In this document: piece after piece, positions 1-8,964 of the stretch | How the letters are laid out: the number at the start of each line of letters is the position of its first letter | How positions within the stretch are numbered: position 1 is the first letter of the stretch | NCBI GenBank assembly: GCA_021850485.1 | Contig: JAJZLY010000002.1 | Location: forward strand, 30,303-94,302 | Origin: Bacillota bacterium | GTDB lineage: Bacteria > Bacillota > Sulfobacillia > JAJZYS01 > JAJZLH01 | Direction: 5' to 3' | Length of the DNA stretch: 64,000 nucleotides | Position numbers and translations under genes: made by a program | The notes under the pieces: model-generated | What the model was told of the DNA's origin: nothing | Seen by the model: only the letters and a program-made list of their open reading frames with translations | Database searches by the model: none

Positions 1-681
1 GATGCCAACTGGCATGATCCCCTTTGGCGTGCCGGTGAGAATCACATCCCCCGCCTCCAAGGTCATGAACGAGGTGATGAACTCGATCAGATCTGGCACG
101 CCGTGCACCAGGTCCCTGGTGTTGCCACGCTGGCGCACTTCACCGTTCACCGTGGTCGTTACCTCCAGTTGACCGCAGTCGGCAATGTCGTCGCGGTCCA
201 CCAGGTACGGCCCCAGCGGCCCGAAGGTGTCCCAGCCCTTGGCCCGGACCGGCGGTCTAAATAGGTTTTTGATGTAATCTCGCACCGTCACATCATTGGC
301 CACTGTGTACCCGGCGACCACGTCCAGCGCATGGCCGGCGCTGATCCGCCTGGCGCTCTTGCCAATCACCACAGCCAGCTCGGCCTCGTAGTGGACGAAG
401 GCGGCGCCTGGCGGATAGTGAATCGGGGCGAGATGTCCGATCAGCGAGGAAACCGGTTTGAAGAACAAGGTCGGCTCTTCCGGCTGGTCGAGGGCCAGTT
501 CTGTGGCATGATCGGCGAAGTTGAGCGCCAATCCGACCACCGTGCCGGGAGAGACGGGGGGCAAAAAGGTGACCTGGTCGAGGGCAAAGGCTTGGCCGGA
601 GCCATCGACCAGCCGGTCTCCGGCCTCATTCAGTCGGCCCTGGCGGACGCGGCCGCCGGCGACAAAGCGGGCGTGTTTCAT
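1..681 (-). CDS. FAH-family hydrolase/isomerase (3' end outside window)
   Basis: This is a fumarylacetoacetate hydrolase-fold protein, the family that includes 2-hydroxyhepta-2,4-diene-1,7-dioate isomerase and acylpyruvases acting on aromatic-ring-cleavage products. I translated it from the start codon at 679-681; 227 codons are visible and the frame runs off the left edge. Family signatures are present: an HYEAELAVVIGK stretch with metal-binding Glu residues, GYTVANDVTVRDY, KGWDTFGPLGPYL, and near the edge TLEAGDVILTGTPKG. Its ATG overlaps the stop of the upstream DapA-family gene (ATGA), so the two are translationally coupled. The substrate cannot be told; pairing with an aldolase and an aminotransferase suggests a catabolic or salvage route. 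Confidence 0.88.
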   Translation of the reverse strand, partial: MKHARFVAGGRVRQGRLNEAGDRLVDGSGQAFALDQVTFLPPVSPGTVVGLALNFADHATELALDQPEEPTLFFKPVSSLIGHLAPIHYPPGAAFVHYEAELAVVIGKSARRISAGHALDVVAGYTVANDVTVRDYIKNLFRPPVRAKGWDTFGPLGPYLVDRDDIADCGQLEVTTTVNGEVRQRGNTRDLVHGVPDLIEFITSFMTLEAGDVILTGTPKGIMPVGI

Positions 682-1610
682 GCGCCACCCGCCGCGGCTG
701 GCAGCGGCGCTTGAATCGCCCAGTCTTTGAGCGCTGCGGCCAGTTTGCGCTGGACCGCCGGCTGTGGGCCGATAAGGGGTAGGCGCAAGCCAGGGTGGAT
801 CTTGCCCATCCAGCCCAGCACACACTTCACCGGCCCTGGGTTTGTCTCCAAGAAGAGCGCCTCGTTGAGCGGAAGTAGCCGGTAGTGCAGATCTCGGGCC
901 TCGTCCCAATGTCCGGCCTGGGTCAGGTTGTACAGATGCGCCACTTCATGCGGCAGCACGTTGGCCGTCGCTGAGACATGGCCCGCTCCACCCAGTGCCA
1001 GCATCGGGAAGCACAGCGCTTCGATGCCCGAGAACACCAGGAAGTCTCGGCCCAAGGTGAGCAAGATGTCGCTCACCTGCTGCAGATCGGTATAGGCCTC
1101 CTTGACGCCGACCACGTTCGGCGACGCCTCGGCGATCCGAGCCAAGGTCTCTGGCAGCAAATTGACTGCGGTGCGGCCCGGGATGTTGTAGACCACAACC
1201 GGCAAAGACGTGGAGTCCGCCACTCGGCGCAGGTACGCTTCTAGGCCCTGCTGGCTCGGCCGGTTGTAGTAGGGAACGATGACCAAGGCGGCGTCAGCGC
1301 CAGAGCGCTCGGCAACCCGGGTCAGGTGCAACGTCTCTTTGAGGTTGTTCGTTCCCGTGCCAGCCAGCACCGGCGCCCGACCAGCCGTGGCCTCCACCGC
1401 CAGCCGAATCATCGTTTCGCGCTCGCCCAAGGAAAGGGCGCTGGGCTCGCCAGTGGTGCCGGTCACTGAAATGCCGTGACTGCCTGAGGCCAGTTGCCAG
1501 TCGATCAAGCTGCGGACCGCCTGCTGGTCGATTTCGTCTTCGACCGTGAAGGGCGTGACCAGCGGCACGATCGAGCCGCGCAGTCGGCTGGCGTCCACCT
1601 GTTTGGTCAT
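678..1610 (-). CDS. dapA: DapA-family lyase (dihydrodipicolinate synthase-like)
   Basis: A 310-residue TIM-barrel class I aldolase of the DapA/N-acetylneuraminate lyase family. In true DapA the reaction condenses pyruvate with aspartate semialdehyde in lysine synthesis. Visible residues are GTTGEP (51-56), YNIPGR (141-146, with Tyr141 and Arg146) and the Schiff-base Lys170 in GVKEA. This Thr/Tyr/Arg/Lys set matches genuine DHDPS. The start has AAAGGAGG 5 nt upstream. It lies 22 nt after an aminotransferase gene and overlaps an FAH-family gene. That context could mean either lysine synthesis or a related aldolase in catabolism, so the symbol is provisional. Confidence 0.88.
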   Translation of the reverse strand: MTKQVDASRLRGSIVPLVTPFTVEDEIDQQAVRSLIDWQLASGSHGISVTGTTGEPSALSLGERETMIRLAVEATAGRAPVLAGTGTNNLKETLHLTRVAERSGADAALVIVPYYNRPSQQGLEAYLRRVADSTSLPVVVYNIPGRTAVNLLPETLARIAEASPNVVGVKEAYTDLQQVSDILLTLGRDFLVFSGIEALCFPMLALGGAGHVSATANVLPHEVAHLYNLTQAGHWDEARDLHYRLLPLNEALFLETNPGPVKCVLGWMGKIHPGLRLPLIGPQPAVQRKLAAALKDWAIQAPLPAAAGGA

Positions 1611-1632
1611 AGGAGCCTCCTTTGGCAGCGGA

Positions 1633-2784
1633 CTAGCGAACGTCGAGCAAGTCGCCCAGGGCGCTCAGGGCACGGCCGATGTCCTCATCGCTGGCAGCCA
1701 GCGACAGGCGCAGCTCGCCTGCGGCAGATGCGCCGAAGGCGCTGCCCGGAACGGTGACCACACCCTTTTCCTCAATCATCCGCCGATGCACCGCGCCAGC
1801 ATCTCCGGCCCCCGACACATCGACCATCAGATAGAAGGCACCGCCAGGTGTGTAGCGATAGAGTCCCCACTGCCGCAAGTGCGTGAGGGCCAGATCTCTG
1901 CGCCGGCGATAGGTGGCAACCACCGACTGAATCTCCGCATCCGGCACCGCCAACGCCGCCAAGGCTGCTTCTTGGGCCACCATGGACGTCGAGCTATACA
2001 CCGTCTCGGCCATCTTCTTGGTGGCATCCACCCGGCTCTGCGGCGTCACCAGATAGCCCAGCCGCCAGCCGGTCATGGCGTAGGTCTTGGAGAAGCTGTA
2101 GACGCTCAACGTGCGTTCTGGATAGAGGGGGCGCATCGCCGTCGGCCGCTGGTCGTAGGTGATCTGGTCATAGACCTCATCCGAGATCACCCACAGTCCG
2201 TTGCGGCTCGCCACCGCCGCAATCCGCTCCATCAATTCGGCAGAAAACACCGATCCGGTGGGATTGGACGGGCTATTCACCACCACCGCCCGAGTGCGGG
2301 GGCCAATCGGCCAACTGTCCGGATCCGGCAGGTAGCCGTCTGCGGACCTAAGTGGGTAAAAACGAGGGATAGCGCCGAACGACAGCACCTGGCTGACCAC
2401 ATTGGGCCAGCCCGGGTCCGGCAACAGCACTTCGTCGCCGACTTCGAGCAGCGTGGCAAAGGCCAGATATAAGCCGCCGATACCGCCGTGCGTGACAAAG
2501 ACCTCGTCAGCAGATGCCGTGACGCCGTTCACCCGCCCAAGCTTGTCGGCCAACGCCTGACGCAGCCGCGCTGGCCCTTCGGTCGGTGTGTACACCATCC
2601 TTCGCTCCAGCAGTGCCTGGGCAGCCGCCTGGCGCACGGCCAGGGGTGGCATCACGCTGGGCTCGCCGAACTCGAGATGGGCCAGTCCCTCCCGGCCGAC
2701 AGCTAAAGACGCCGCCGCCCGGATCCCCGAGCGAGGCAGAGAGGTCGCCATCTGGGAGATTTCGCGATCGGTCTTGGCCACCAT
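1633..2784 (-). CDS. Class I/II pyridoxal-phosphate aminotransferase
   Basis: A 383-residue fold-type I aminotransferase, AspC/ArAT-like, transferring amino groups between an amino acid and a 2-oxo acid in the cytosol. The motif NSPSNPTG lies at 170-177, SDEVY at 201-205, and the PLP-binding lysine is Lys233 in SFSKTYAMTGWR. Length is normal. The ATG follows AAGGAGGA with about 4-5 nt spacing. It begins 70 nt after mutS2 ends and is followed after 22 nt by the DapA-like gene. The amino-acid substrate is not deducible; in a lysine context it could act in the diaminopimelate route, in a catabolic context on aromatic or branched substrates. Confidence 0.9.
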   Translation of the reverse strand: MVAKTDREISQMATSLPRSGIRAAASLAVGREGLAHLEFGEPSVMPPLAVRQAAAQALLERRMVYTPTEGPARLRQALADKLGRVNGVTASADEVFVTHGGIGGLYLAFATLLEVGDEVLLPDPGWPNVVSQVLSFGAIPRFYPLRSADGYLPDPDSWPIGPRTRAVVVNSPSNPTGSVFSAELMERIAAVASRNGLWVISDEVYDQITYDQRPTAMRPLYPERTLSVYSFSKTYAMTGWRLGYLVTPQSRVDATKKMAETVYSSTSMVAQEAALAALAVPDAEIQSVVATYRRRRDLALTHLRQWGLYRYTPGGAFYLMVDVSGAGDAGAVHRRMIEEKGVVTVPGSAFGASAAGELRLSLAASDEDIGRALSALGDLLDVR

Positions 2785-2853
2785 CGATCCTCCTTGCAGT
2801 ACGCCCTCGGCGGGCCTAGATGCTGGCCTTCTCCACCCCGGGCAAGGCCTCCT

Positions 2854-5226
2854 TCACAGGTCGATCACCGTTACGCCGCTGCCGCCGGCCTGGGCATCAG
2901 CCAGTGCGAAGTGCTGCACAGTGGCCTGCTTGGCCAGCACCTCATGGATCGCCCGTCTCAGGCTGCCCGTGCCCTTGCCGTGCACGATGCGCACCCGCTG
3001 CAAGCCGGCCAGGCTGGCGTCGTCCAGATACTTGTCGAGCAATGCCAACGCCTCGTCGACCCGCAGGCCGATCAGGTGTAGCTCCGGGGAGATGGCTTGG
3101 GCCTTGGCCGCCCCGAGCTGGCTCCATCCGGCGCGCTCGACAGCCCGTTCCTGGCCGCCTGGCAGCAAACTGGCTATCGGAACCCGTAACCGCACGGCCC
3201 CGACTTCGACCACCGCCTCCTGGCGTTCGCCGTCGATCTCGACCAGCTGGCCCTGGCGGCCAAGGCGCTCCACCACCACCATCTCGCCCACCCGCAACGC
3301 CAGCTCAGGGCGCACCGCCGCAGCAGGCAGTCGCTCTTCGCCCGAAAGCCGCTGATCCCAAGCCTGCAGCCGACGGCGCACATCTTCCAGGGCCTCGGCG
3401 GCACCCTTTTCCTGCTGCACCCGCCGGATCTCGCGCAGCGCCTCTGACATCTCCTTGCGGGCCTGGCTGAGCAGCTGCTGGGCCTCCTTGAGCGCCTTGT
3501 CCTTGCTCTCTCCGGCCCGTTTTTTGGCCTCTTCGCTGGCTGCCTTGGCCCGGCGCTCGTCGTCGCGCGCTCGATGAACGCTGGCCTCCGCTTCGGTGCG
3601 CAACTCGGCCTGGCGAAGCCGTTCGCGCTCCAGCTCGCCGATCACGTCTTCCATCCGTACCTGATCGGCGGCCACCCGCTCTTTAGCCCGCGCCACCACC
3701 CGGGGGTCCAGACCCAGGCGAGCGGCAATGGCGAAGGCCTGGGAGCGTCCGGGGACACCGATTTGCAGCTGATAGGTGGGCGACAGGGTTTCCAGGTCGA
3801 AGGCCACCGAGGCGTTGACCAATCCCGGGGTGGTCAGCGCCATCGCCTTCAGCTCCGGATAGTGGGTGGTGGCCAAGCCAAGCATCGGCCGAGAGAGCAG
3901 TTCCAACAGCACAGCCCCAGCCAGGGCTGCCCCCTCTTGTGGATCGGTGCCGGCGCCCAACTCGTCCAGCAAGATGAGCGACAGCGACTCGACTCGCGCC
4001 AAGATGTGGATGATCCGCCGCATATGCGAGGAAAAGGTGGACAGGCTCTGGGCGATCGACTGGTCGTCTCCGATGTCGGCCAGCACCTGACTGAACACCG
4101 GCAGCCGCGATCCTTCCGCCACCGGTAGCTGACAGCCGGTCTGAAACAACAAGGCGAGCAGCCCAGCGGTCTTCAGCGTCACGGTTTTGCCGCCGGTGTT
4201 GGGTCCCGTGATCACCACCATCCGGGTGTGGGCGTCCAGGCCGACCGTGATCGGCACCACCACACCAGTCAGGAGCGGATGGCGGGCGTCGCGCAGGTAC
4301 AGAGTCTCGTCTGAGGCAAGCGCCACAGCGCTGGCCCGCCATGCCTCGGCCAGTTCGCCTCTGGCCAGCGCCAGATCGAGTTCCAAGGCCGCCTCAAAGC
4401 CATCATCGAGCACTGCCTGTTCGGCCGCCACCAGCCCGGACAGCACCCGACAGATGCGCTCCACCTCGTCTTGCTCCTGTCGGCGAACGTCCTCCAGGCG
4501 GTTGGCCATCTCCACCGCCCACTCCGGCTCGACAAATACGGTCGACCCGGACTGCGAAACGTCGTGGACAATGCCGGGTACCTGACTGCGAAACTCGGCC
4601 CGCACCGGGATCACCCAGCGACCGCGGCGCTGGGTGACGATCGGGTCTTGCAACATCTTGGCGCCCTCTGCGGAGCGAGTCAGGGCCTCCAGCCGGCGGC
4701 GGATTTCCGATTCGGTGTGCTGGATTTGAGTGCGCAGACGGCCCAGCGTCGCAGATGCCCGGTCCAGCACCCCGGTCTCGTCCACGGCCGCCCGGATGGC
4801 TGCTTCCAAGTCGGCCAGCCAGGGCAGGCGCGCAGCCAGCGCGGCCAACTGCACCAAGGGCGGACGCACCTGTTCGATGGCCCGTTTGGTGAGCCGCAGG
4901 CCGCGCAGCGACTCCACCAGTAAGAACAGTTCGGCGGGACTGAGCACGCCGCCATGACGCGCCCGGCCCACCAGGGCACGCCCATCGCTGACGCCGCCCA
5001 ATAAGACGCCGTCGGTGGCCAGCAGCCGGCGCGCCTCAGCCGTCTGCTCGCCGAGGCGCACCACGACCACAGGGTCCGCAGACGGCCCTTGCCGGCGGGC
5101 CAGTGCCGCTCCGGCATGGGTCCGACAGTGTCCGGCGATCAGCTCCAGGGCCAGCGGGTACTCCAGGAGCTCCAAGGTGCGCTCATCCCAGGCAGCGAGG
5201 CGGGCGGAAAACTCATCTTCGATCAA
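2854..5226 (-). CDS. mutS2: Endonuclease MutS2
   Basis: MutS2, about 790 residues, a MutS paralogue that binds branched DNA and collided ribosomes rather than mismatches. It shows the MutS core with Walker A GPNTGGKT (about 341-348), a Walker B/DELGAGTDP stretch (about 420-429), a coiled, charged region after residue 500, and a C-terminal Smr nuclease domain (LHLIGLRVDEAL, IVHGKGTGSLR). No ATG fits the N-terminus. The frame is open far upstream inside the glutamate dehydrogenase gene, but family homology begins at DERTLELLEYP. I therefore chose TTG at 5226, two bases after that gene's stop, implying coupled translation without a clear Shine-Dalgarno. Confidence 0.93.
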   Translation of the reverse strand: MIEDEFSARLAAWDERTLELLEYPLALELIAGHCRTHAGAALARRQGPSADPVVVVRLGEQTAEARRLLATDGVLLGGVSDGRALVGRARHGGVLSPAELFLLVESLRGLRLTKRAIEQVRPPLVQLAALAARLPWLADLEAAIRAAVDETGVLDRASATLGRLRTQIQHTESEIRRRLEALTRSAEGAKMLQDPIVTQRRGRWVIPVRAEFRSQVPGIVHDVSQSGSTVFVEPEWAVEMANRLEDVRRQEQDEVERICRVLSGLVAAEQAVLDDGFEAALELDLALARGELAEAWRASAVALASDETLYLRDARHPLLTGVVVPITVGLDAHTRMVVITGPNTGGKTVTLKTAGLLALLFQTGCQLPVAEGSRLPVFSQVLADIGDDQSIAQSLSTFSSHMRRIIHILARVESLSLILLDELGAGTDPQEGAALAGAVLLELLSRPMLGLATTHYPELKAMALTTPGLVNASVAFDLETLSPTYQLQIGVPGRSQAFAIAARLGLDPRVVARAKERVAADQVRMEDVIGELERERLRQAELRTEAEASVHRARDDERRAKAASEEAKKRAGESKDKALKEAQQLLSQARKEMSEALREIRRVQQEKGAAEALEDVRRRLQAWDQRLSGEERLPAAAVRPELALRVGEMVVVERLGRQGQLVEIDGERQEAVVEVGAVRLRVPIASLLPGGQERAVERAGWSQLGAAKAQAISPELHLIGLRVDEALALLDKYLDDASLAGLQRVRIVHGKGTGSLRRAIHEVLAKQATVQHFALADAQAGGSGVTVIDL

Positions 5227-5228
5227 GG

Positions 5229-6575
5229 TCAGTGACCGATGCTCGTCGGCGGGACTGCGGCCACCTCTGGCACCGGCGTGGCCATCGCCTGCAACTGGTC
5301 GGAGGGGATCTCCGGAGCTCGCTTGCGGTGCACCCAGCCCCTGGCCTCGGCAGCCTCTGCCACCCGGTGCACGGCAACCAGGTAGGCAGCCTCGCGCATC
5401 GACACCTGGTGGGCTTGCTTCATCTTGTAGACCGTGTCGAAGGCCTTCGTCATCATCGCCTTCAGTTTGCGGTCCACCTCTTGCGGCGGCCAGTAATAGC
5501 CCATGGTGTTTTGCACCCACTCGAAGTAGGACACGGTGACACCACCAGCGTTGCACAAGATGTCCGGAATGATGAACACCCCTCGGGAGGCTAGCAGGTG
5601 GTCCCCTTCCGGAGTGGTCGGACCGTTGGCGGCTTCAGCGATGATCTTGGCCTTGACCAGGCGGGCGTTGGCCTCGTCGATCTGGTTTTCCAAGGCTGCC
5701 GGCACCAAAATGTCCACGTCCAAGCCGAACAGGTCTTGGGTGTTGATCTCAGCGCTGTCGGCGAAGCCGTGCACGGTGCGGGTTCGAGCCACATGTTTGA
5801 GCAACTTCGGCACGTCCAACCCGGCCGGATTGTAGGCGCCGCCCCGCACATCCTCAACTGCGACCACCCGCACACCTGCCTGATGCAGATAGTGCGCCGT
5901 GTACGATCCCACGTTGCCGAAGCCCTGGATGGCGGCTGTCGCCCCTCTCACATCTAGGCCGATCCGCCGAGCGGCGTCCAAGATGGTGAAGACCACACCA
6001 CGGCCGGTGGCCGAGGTGCGCCCCTCGCTCCCGCCTAAGACCAGCGGTTTGCCCGTAATGAAGCCAGGCAGATGCTGGCCTCTGACCCGGTCAAACTCAT
6101 CGAGCATCCAACCCATGATCTGTGGCGAGGTGTTGACGTCTGGAGCCGGGATGTCCACCTCCGGCCCCATCATCGGCGCCAGGCGGCGGATATAGCCGCG
6201 AGACAACTCCTCCAGTTCGCGCTCGCTCATCTGCTGGGGATCGCAGATCACGCCACCCTTGGCCCCACCGTAGGGCAACCCCATCACCGCTGTCTTGAAG
6301 GTCATCCACATGGACAGCCCTTTCACTTCGTCGATGCTGACCGACGGGTGAAAGCGAATGCCGCCCTTGGTCGGCCCGGTGGCGTCCGTATGCTGAGCCC
6401 GATAGCCGATATAGGTCTCCAGGCGGCCGTCGTCCATCCGCACCGGCACCGCCACCTCGATCACCCGCATCGGATCCTTAAGCAGGTTGTACACACTGTC
6501 GCCCAGATCAAGGTTGTCTACAGCCAGCCGCAGTTGACCCTGCACGATGTGAAACGGATTGAGCTCATCAGCCAC
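5229..6575 (-). CDS. gdhA: Glu/Leu/Phe/Val dehydrogenase, probably glutamate dehydrogenase
   Basis: A 448-residue amino-acid dehydrogenase that interconverts glutamate and 2-oxoglutarate plus ammonia with NAD(P). It shows GPTKGGIRFHP (67-77), the catalytic-lysine motif LPYGGAKGG with Lys106, and a Rossmann GFGNVG at 218-223. Overall it resembles hexameric GudB/RocG-type enzymes. A C-terminal tail of about 30 residues, rich in Pro and Ala, extends past the usual end. AGGAGGAA sits 7 nt before the ATG. Only 38 nt separate it from pheT, so it is probably in the T-box-controlled pheST transcript. Leucine or valine specificity cannot be excluded from sequence alone. Confidence 0.9.
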   Translation of the reverse strand: MADELNPFHIVQGQLRLAVDNLDLGDSVYNLLKDPMRVIEVAVPVRMDDGRLETYIGYRAQHTDATGPTKGGIRFHPSVSIDEVKGLSMWMTFKTAVMGLPYGGAKGGVICDPQQMSERELEELSRGYIRRLAPMMGPEVDIPAPDVNTSPQIMGWMLDEFDRVRGQHLPGFITGKPLVLGGSEGRTSATGRGVVFTILDAARRIGLDVRGATAAIQGFGNVGSYTAHYLHQAGVRVVAVEDVRGGAYNPAGLDVPKLLKHVARTRTVHGFADSAEINTQDLFGLDVDILVPAALENQIDEANARLVKAKIIAEAANGPTTPEGDHLLASRGVFIIPDILCNAGGVTVSYFEWVQNTMGYYWPPQEVDRKLKAMMTKAFDTVYKMKQAHQVSMREAAYLVAVHRVAEAAEARGWVHRKRAPEIPSDQLQAMATPVPEVAAVPPTSIGH

Positions 6576-6613
6576 GTGGGTTCCTCCTGATGGCGCCTAT
6601 GAGTGGATCTTCT

Positions 6614-8950
6614 TCACCGCTGCCGCAGATCCCCCCCGATGGTGCGCAGAGCGGCCTCCAACAGGGCGCTGTCCCGCTCGACTTCGGCTTCGGTCAATGT
6701 GCGCTCCGGGCTTGCAAAGGTGAGGCGCAAGGCGAAGCTCTTCTTGCCGTCGCCCACCTGTCGCCCGCGGTAGAGGTCGAACAGGGCCACCTCCTGCAGC
6801 CAGTTGGCGCCAGCGGTCACCAGCGCCGTGTGGACGTCTTGGTACGATGTCCGCTCCGCTACGACCACCGCCAGATCGCGCCGGACGGCCGGTTGGCGCG
6901 ACGGGCTTTGTGCCCGGGTCACCTGCCGCCGGCCGATCAGGGCGGCCAGTTCCAGTTCCCACAAGACGACCGGCTGGTGCAATCGATCGGGCCAATGCGC
7001 CGGATGCAGTTCGCCCAGGTAGCCGATGACGTTGCCGTCTAACTGCACCGTCAACTGGCGGTGCGGGTGCAAGAAGCTAAGGCTGCCCCCTGGGCTGATC
7101 GTGATCGGCAGCTGCAAGGAGGCGACCAGGGCGGCCAGCACACCCTTGCCGGTGAAAACATCGGCCTGGTGTCGGGCTTGAGTCCAGGACTCTGCCAAGG
7201 CACCGCTCAGTAGTCCGCCCAGGCGGTCGTGCTCGGCCACCGCCGTACCATGCGGTGCGAACACGCGCCCCACTTCGAACAGGCGCACATCAAAGATCTG
7301 ATGGGCGACATTGAGTGAGAGCGCCTGCAGCAAGCTGGGTGCGAGGGCAGGGCGCAAGCAGGCTTCAGCGACCGACAGTGGGTTGGCAATCTCCACCTTT
7401 GGTCCAAACGGCGCCACTTCCGCAGCCGACAACAGGGAATGTCCCCAGTGCTCGCTGATGCCCATGCCGAGTAGACCGTGTCGAATCTCCTGGACCAACT
7501 GCCAGGCGGGACCAGCGTCCCCCACCTGACTGCTGGCCAAGACAGTTTCCGGGATTTTGTCGTAGCCGAGCAGCCGGCCCACCTCCTCGGCCACGTCGGC
7601 CTCGCCACTGATGTCTCTGCGGCGCTGTGGCACCGTGATCGAGAGTTCGCCTGGCCCTGACTCGCAGTCCAGTCCGAGCCGATCCAGGCAGGATGCGATC
7701 TCGGCTGCCTGCAGTGGGTAGCCGAGCAGGGCGCTGACCCGCTGCGGCTGGATCTGCAGACGTCTCCCTGGCTCCATCGGCACCTGGTGGCGGCAGATCA
7801 CCTCGGCCTGCCCGGCACCAGCCGCCGCCAGGATGGAGAGAGCTTGAGCCATGGCCGCCTCGCTGCGCGAGCGGTCCACCCCGCGCTGGAAGCGCAAGGC
7901 GGCATCGGTGGCTAGTCCCAGCCGCCGGAACGTGCGGCGGATGCGCAGCGGGTCGAAGGCGGCGGCCTCCAGCACAATGTCGGTGGTGGTCTCGGTGATC
8001 GCCGCCCGACTTCCGCCCAGGATTCCAGCGACGTTGAGCACCCCGGTTTGATCGGCGATCACGATGTCGTCGACACCGAGTTCTCGGCTGACTCGGTCCA
8101 GCGTCTCTAGGCGCTCGCCGGCCGTGGCCAAGCGCACCTCGATCGGCCCGTTGATGTGGGCCGCATCAAAGGCATGCATCGGCTGACCCCATTCCAGGGC
8201 GATGTAGTTGGTGACGTCCACATAGGCGTTGTGACTGCGCAGCCCGCTGTCCCACAGTCGCCGCTGCATCCACAGCGGCGACTGAAGGTTCGGCGGGCCC
8301 TTCAGCCGCGCCAGCAGGTAGGTGGGGGCGACTTCGGCAGGCGAGATGGTGGCCGCCTGGTGGGCGGGCTGGGACGGCAACTGCTTGGCAGCAACGGTCA
8401 GCCGATGGCCAAGGCCGGCTGCCAGTTCTTCGGCTACGCCAACGACATGCTGACAAAAGCCCGCCAGATTCGGCGTGAGATCAATCTCGAACACGGTCTC
8501 CGGCAGTCCGCAAGCGGCAGTCACCGTCTGGCCGACGGTCTGGATGGGAAGTTCGATCAACCCCTCACCATCCGGTCCGATGCCGGCCTCGACCGCCGAC
8601 AGCAACATGCCCTGCGACCGCTGGCCGGCAAAGGTCGCCTCACCGATCAGCCGCCCCCGGGGCAAGGTCGTGCCCGGCGGCACCCAGGCGTAGGCCGCAC
8701 CGATGCGCAGATTTGGTGCGCCGCTCACCACCTGCCGGTCACCTTGGCTGGTGCGCACCAGCGCAAGTTGCAACCGGTCGGTGAGCGGGCGTAGGGCCGT
8801 GACCTCTACCACCTGGGCAGCCTCAAGCCCGGCACCGACCTGCTCTTGACCTTCCACCAACAATCCTTGGCGGCATAGCACTGCGGCCGCCGCCTCAGCG
8901 GCCGGTGCGTCAGGCAGGAAGGAGGCGATCCAGCTGTAGGGCACGCGCAT
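6614..8950 (-). CDS. pheT: Phenylalanyl-tRNA synthetase beta subunit
   Basis: The beta chain (778 residues) of the heterotetrameric enzyme that charges tRNA-Phe. It has an N-terminal EMAP/OB tRNA-binding region (roughly 40-150), the B3/B4 editing region, a B5 domain, a catalytic-like core and a C-terminal FDX-ACB anticodon-binding domain (ending around SFALRLTFASPERTLTEAEV). Length is typical. GGGGAGGAA lies about 6 nt upstream of the ATG. It follows pheS by 14 nt and shares the Phe T-box leader. Confidence 0.97.
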   Translation of the reverse strand: MRVPYSWIASFLPDAPAAEAAAAVLCRQGLLVEGQEQVGAGLEAAQVVEVTALRPLTDRLQLALVRTSQGDRQVVSGAPNLRIGAAYAWVPPGTTLPRGRLIGEATFAGQRSQGMLLSAVEAGIGPDGEGLIELPIQTVGQTVTAACGLPETVFEIDLTPNLAGFCQHVVGVAEELAAGLGHRLTVAAKQLPSQPAHQAATISPAEVAPTYLLARLKGPPNLQSPLWMQRRLWDSGLRSHNAYVDVTNYIALEWGQPMHAFDAAHINGPIEVRLATAGERLETLDRVSRELGVDDIVIADQTGVLNVAGILGGSRAAITETTTDIVLEAAAFDPLRIRRTFRRLGLATDAALRFQRGVDRSRSEAAMAQALSILAAAGAGQAEVICRHQVPMEPGRRLQIQPQRVSALLGYPLQAAEIASCLDRLGLDCESGPGELSITVPQRRRDISGEADVAEEVGRLLGYDKIPETVLASSQVGDAGPAWQLVQEIRHGLLGMGISEHWGHSLLSAAEVAPFGPKVEIANPLSVAEACLRPALAPSLLQALSLNVAHQIFDVRLFEVGRVFAPHGTAVAEHDRLGGLLSGALAESWTQARHQADVFTGKGVLAALVASLQLPITISPGGSLSFLHPHRQLTVQLDGNVIGYLGELHPAHWPDRLHQPVVLWELELAALIGRRQVTRAQSPSRQPAVRRDLAVVVAERTSYQDVHTALVTAGANWLQEVALFDLYRGRQVGDGKKSFALRLTFASPERTLTEAEVERDSALLEAALRTIGGDLRQR

Positions 8951-8964
8951 CGTCCGTTCCTCCC

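Noticed and set aside
1546..2472. 308-codon plus-strand ORF
   Set aside because: It lies antisense to the aminotransferase and has no recognisable motif; high GC makes long open antisense frames common.
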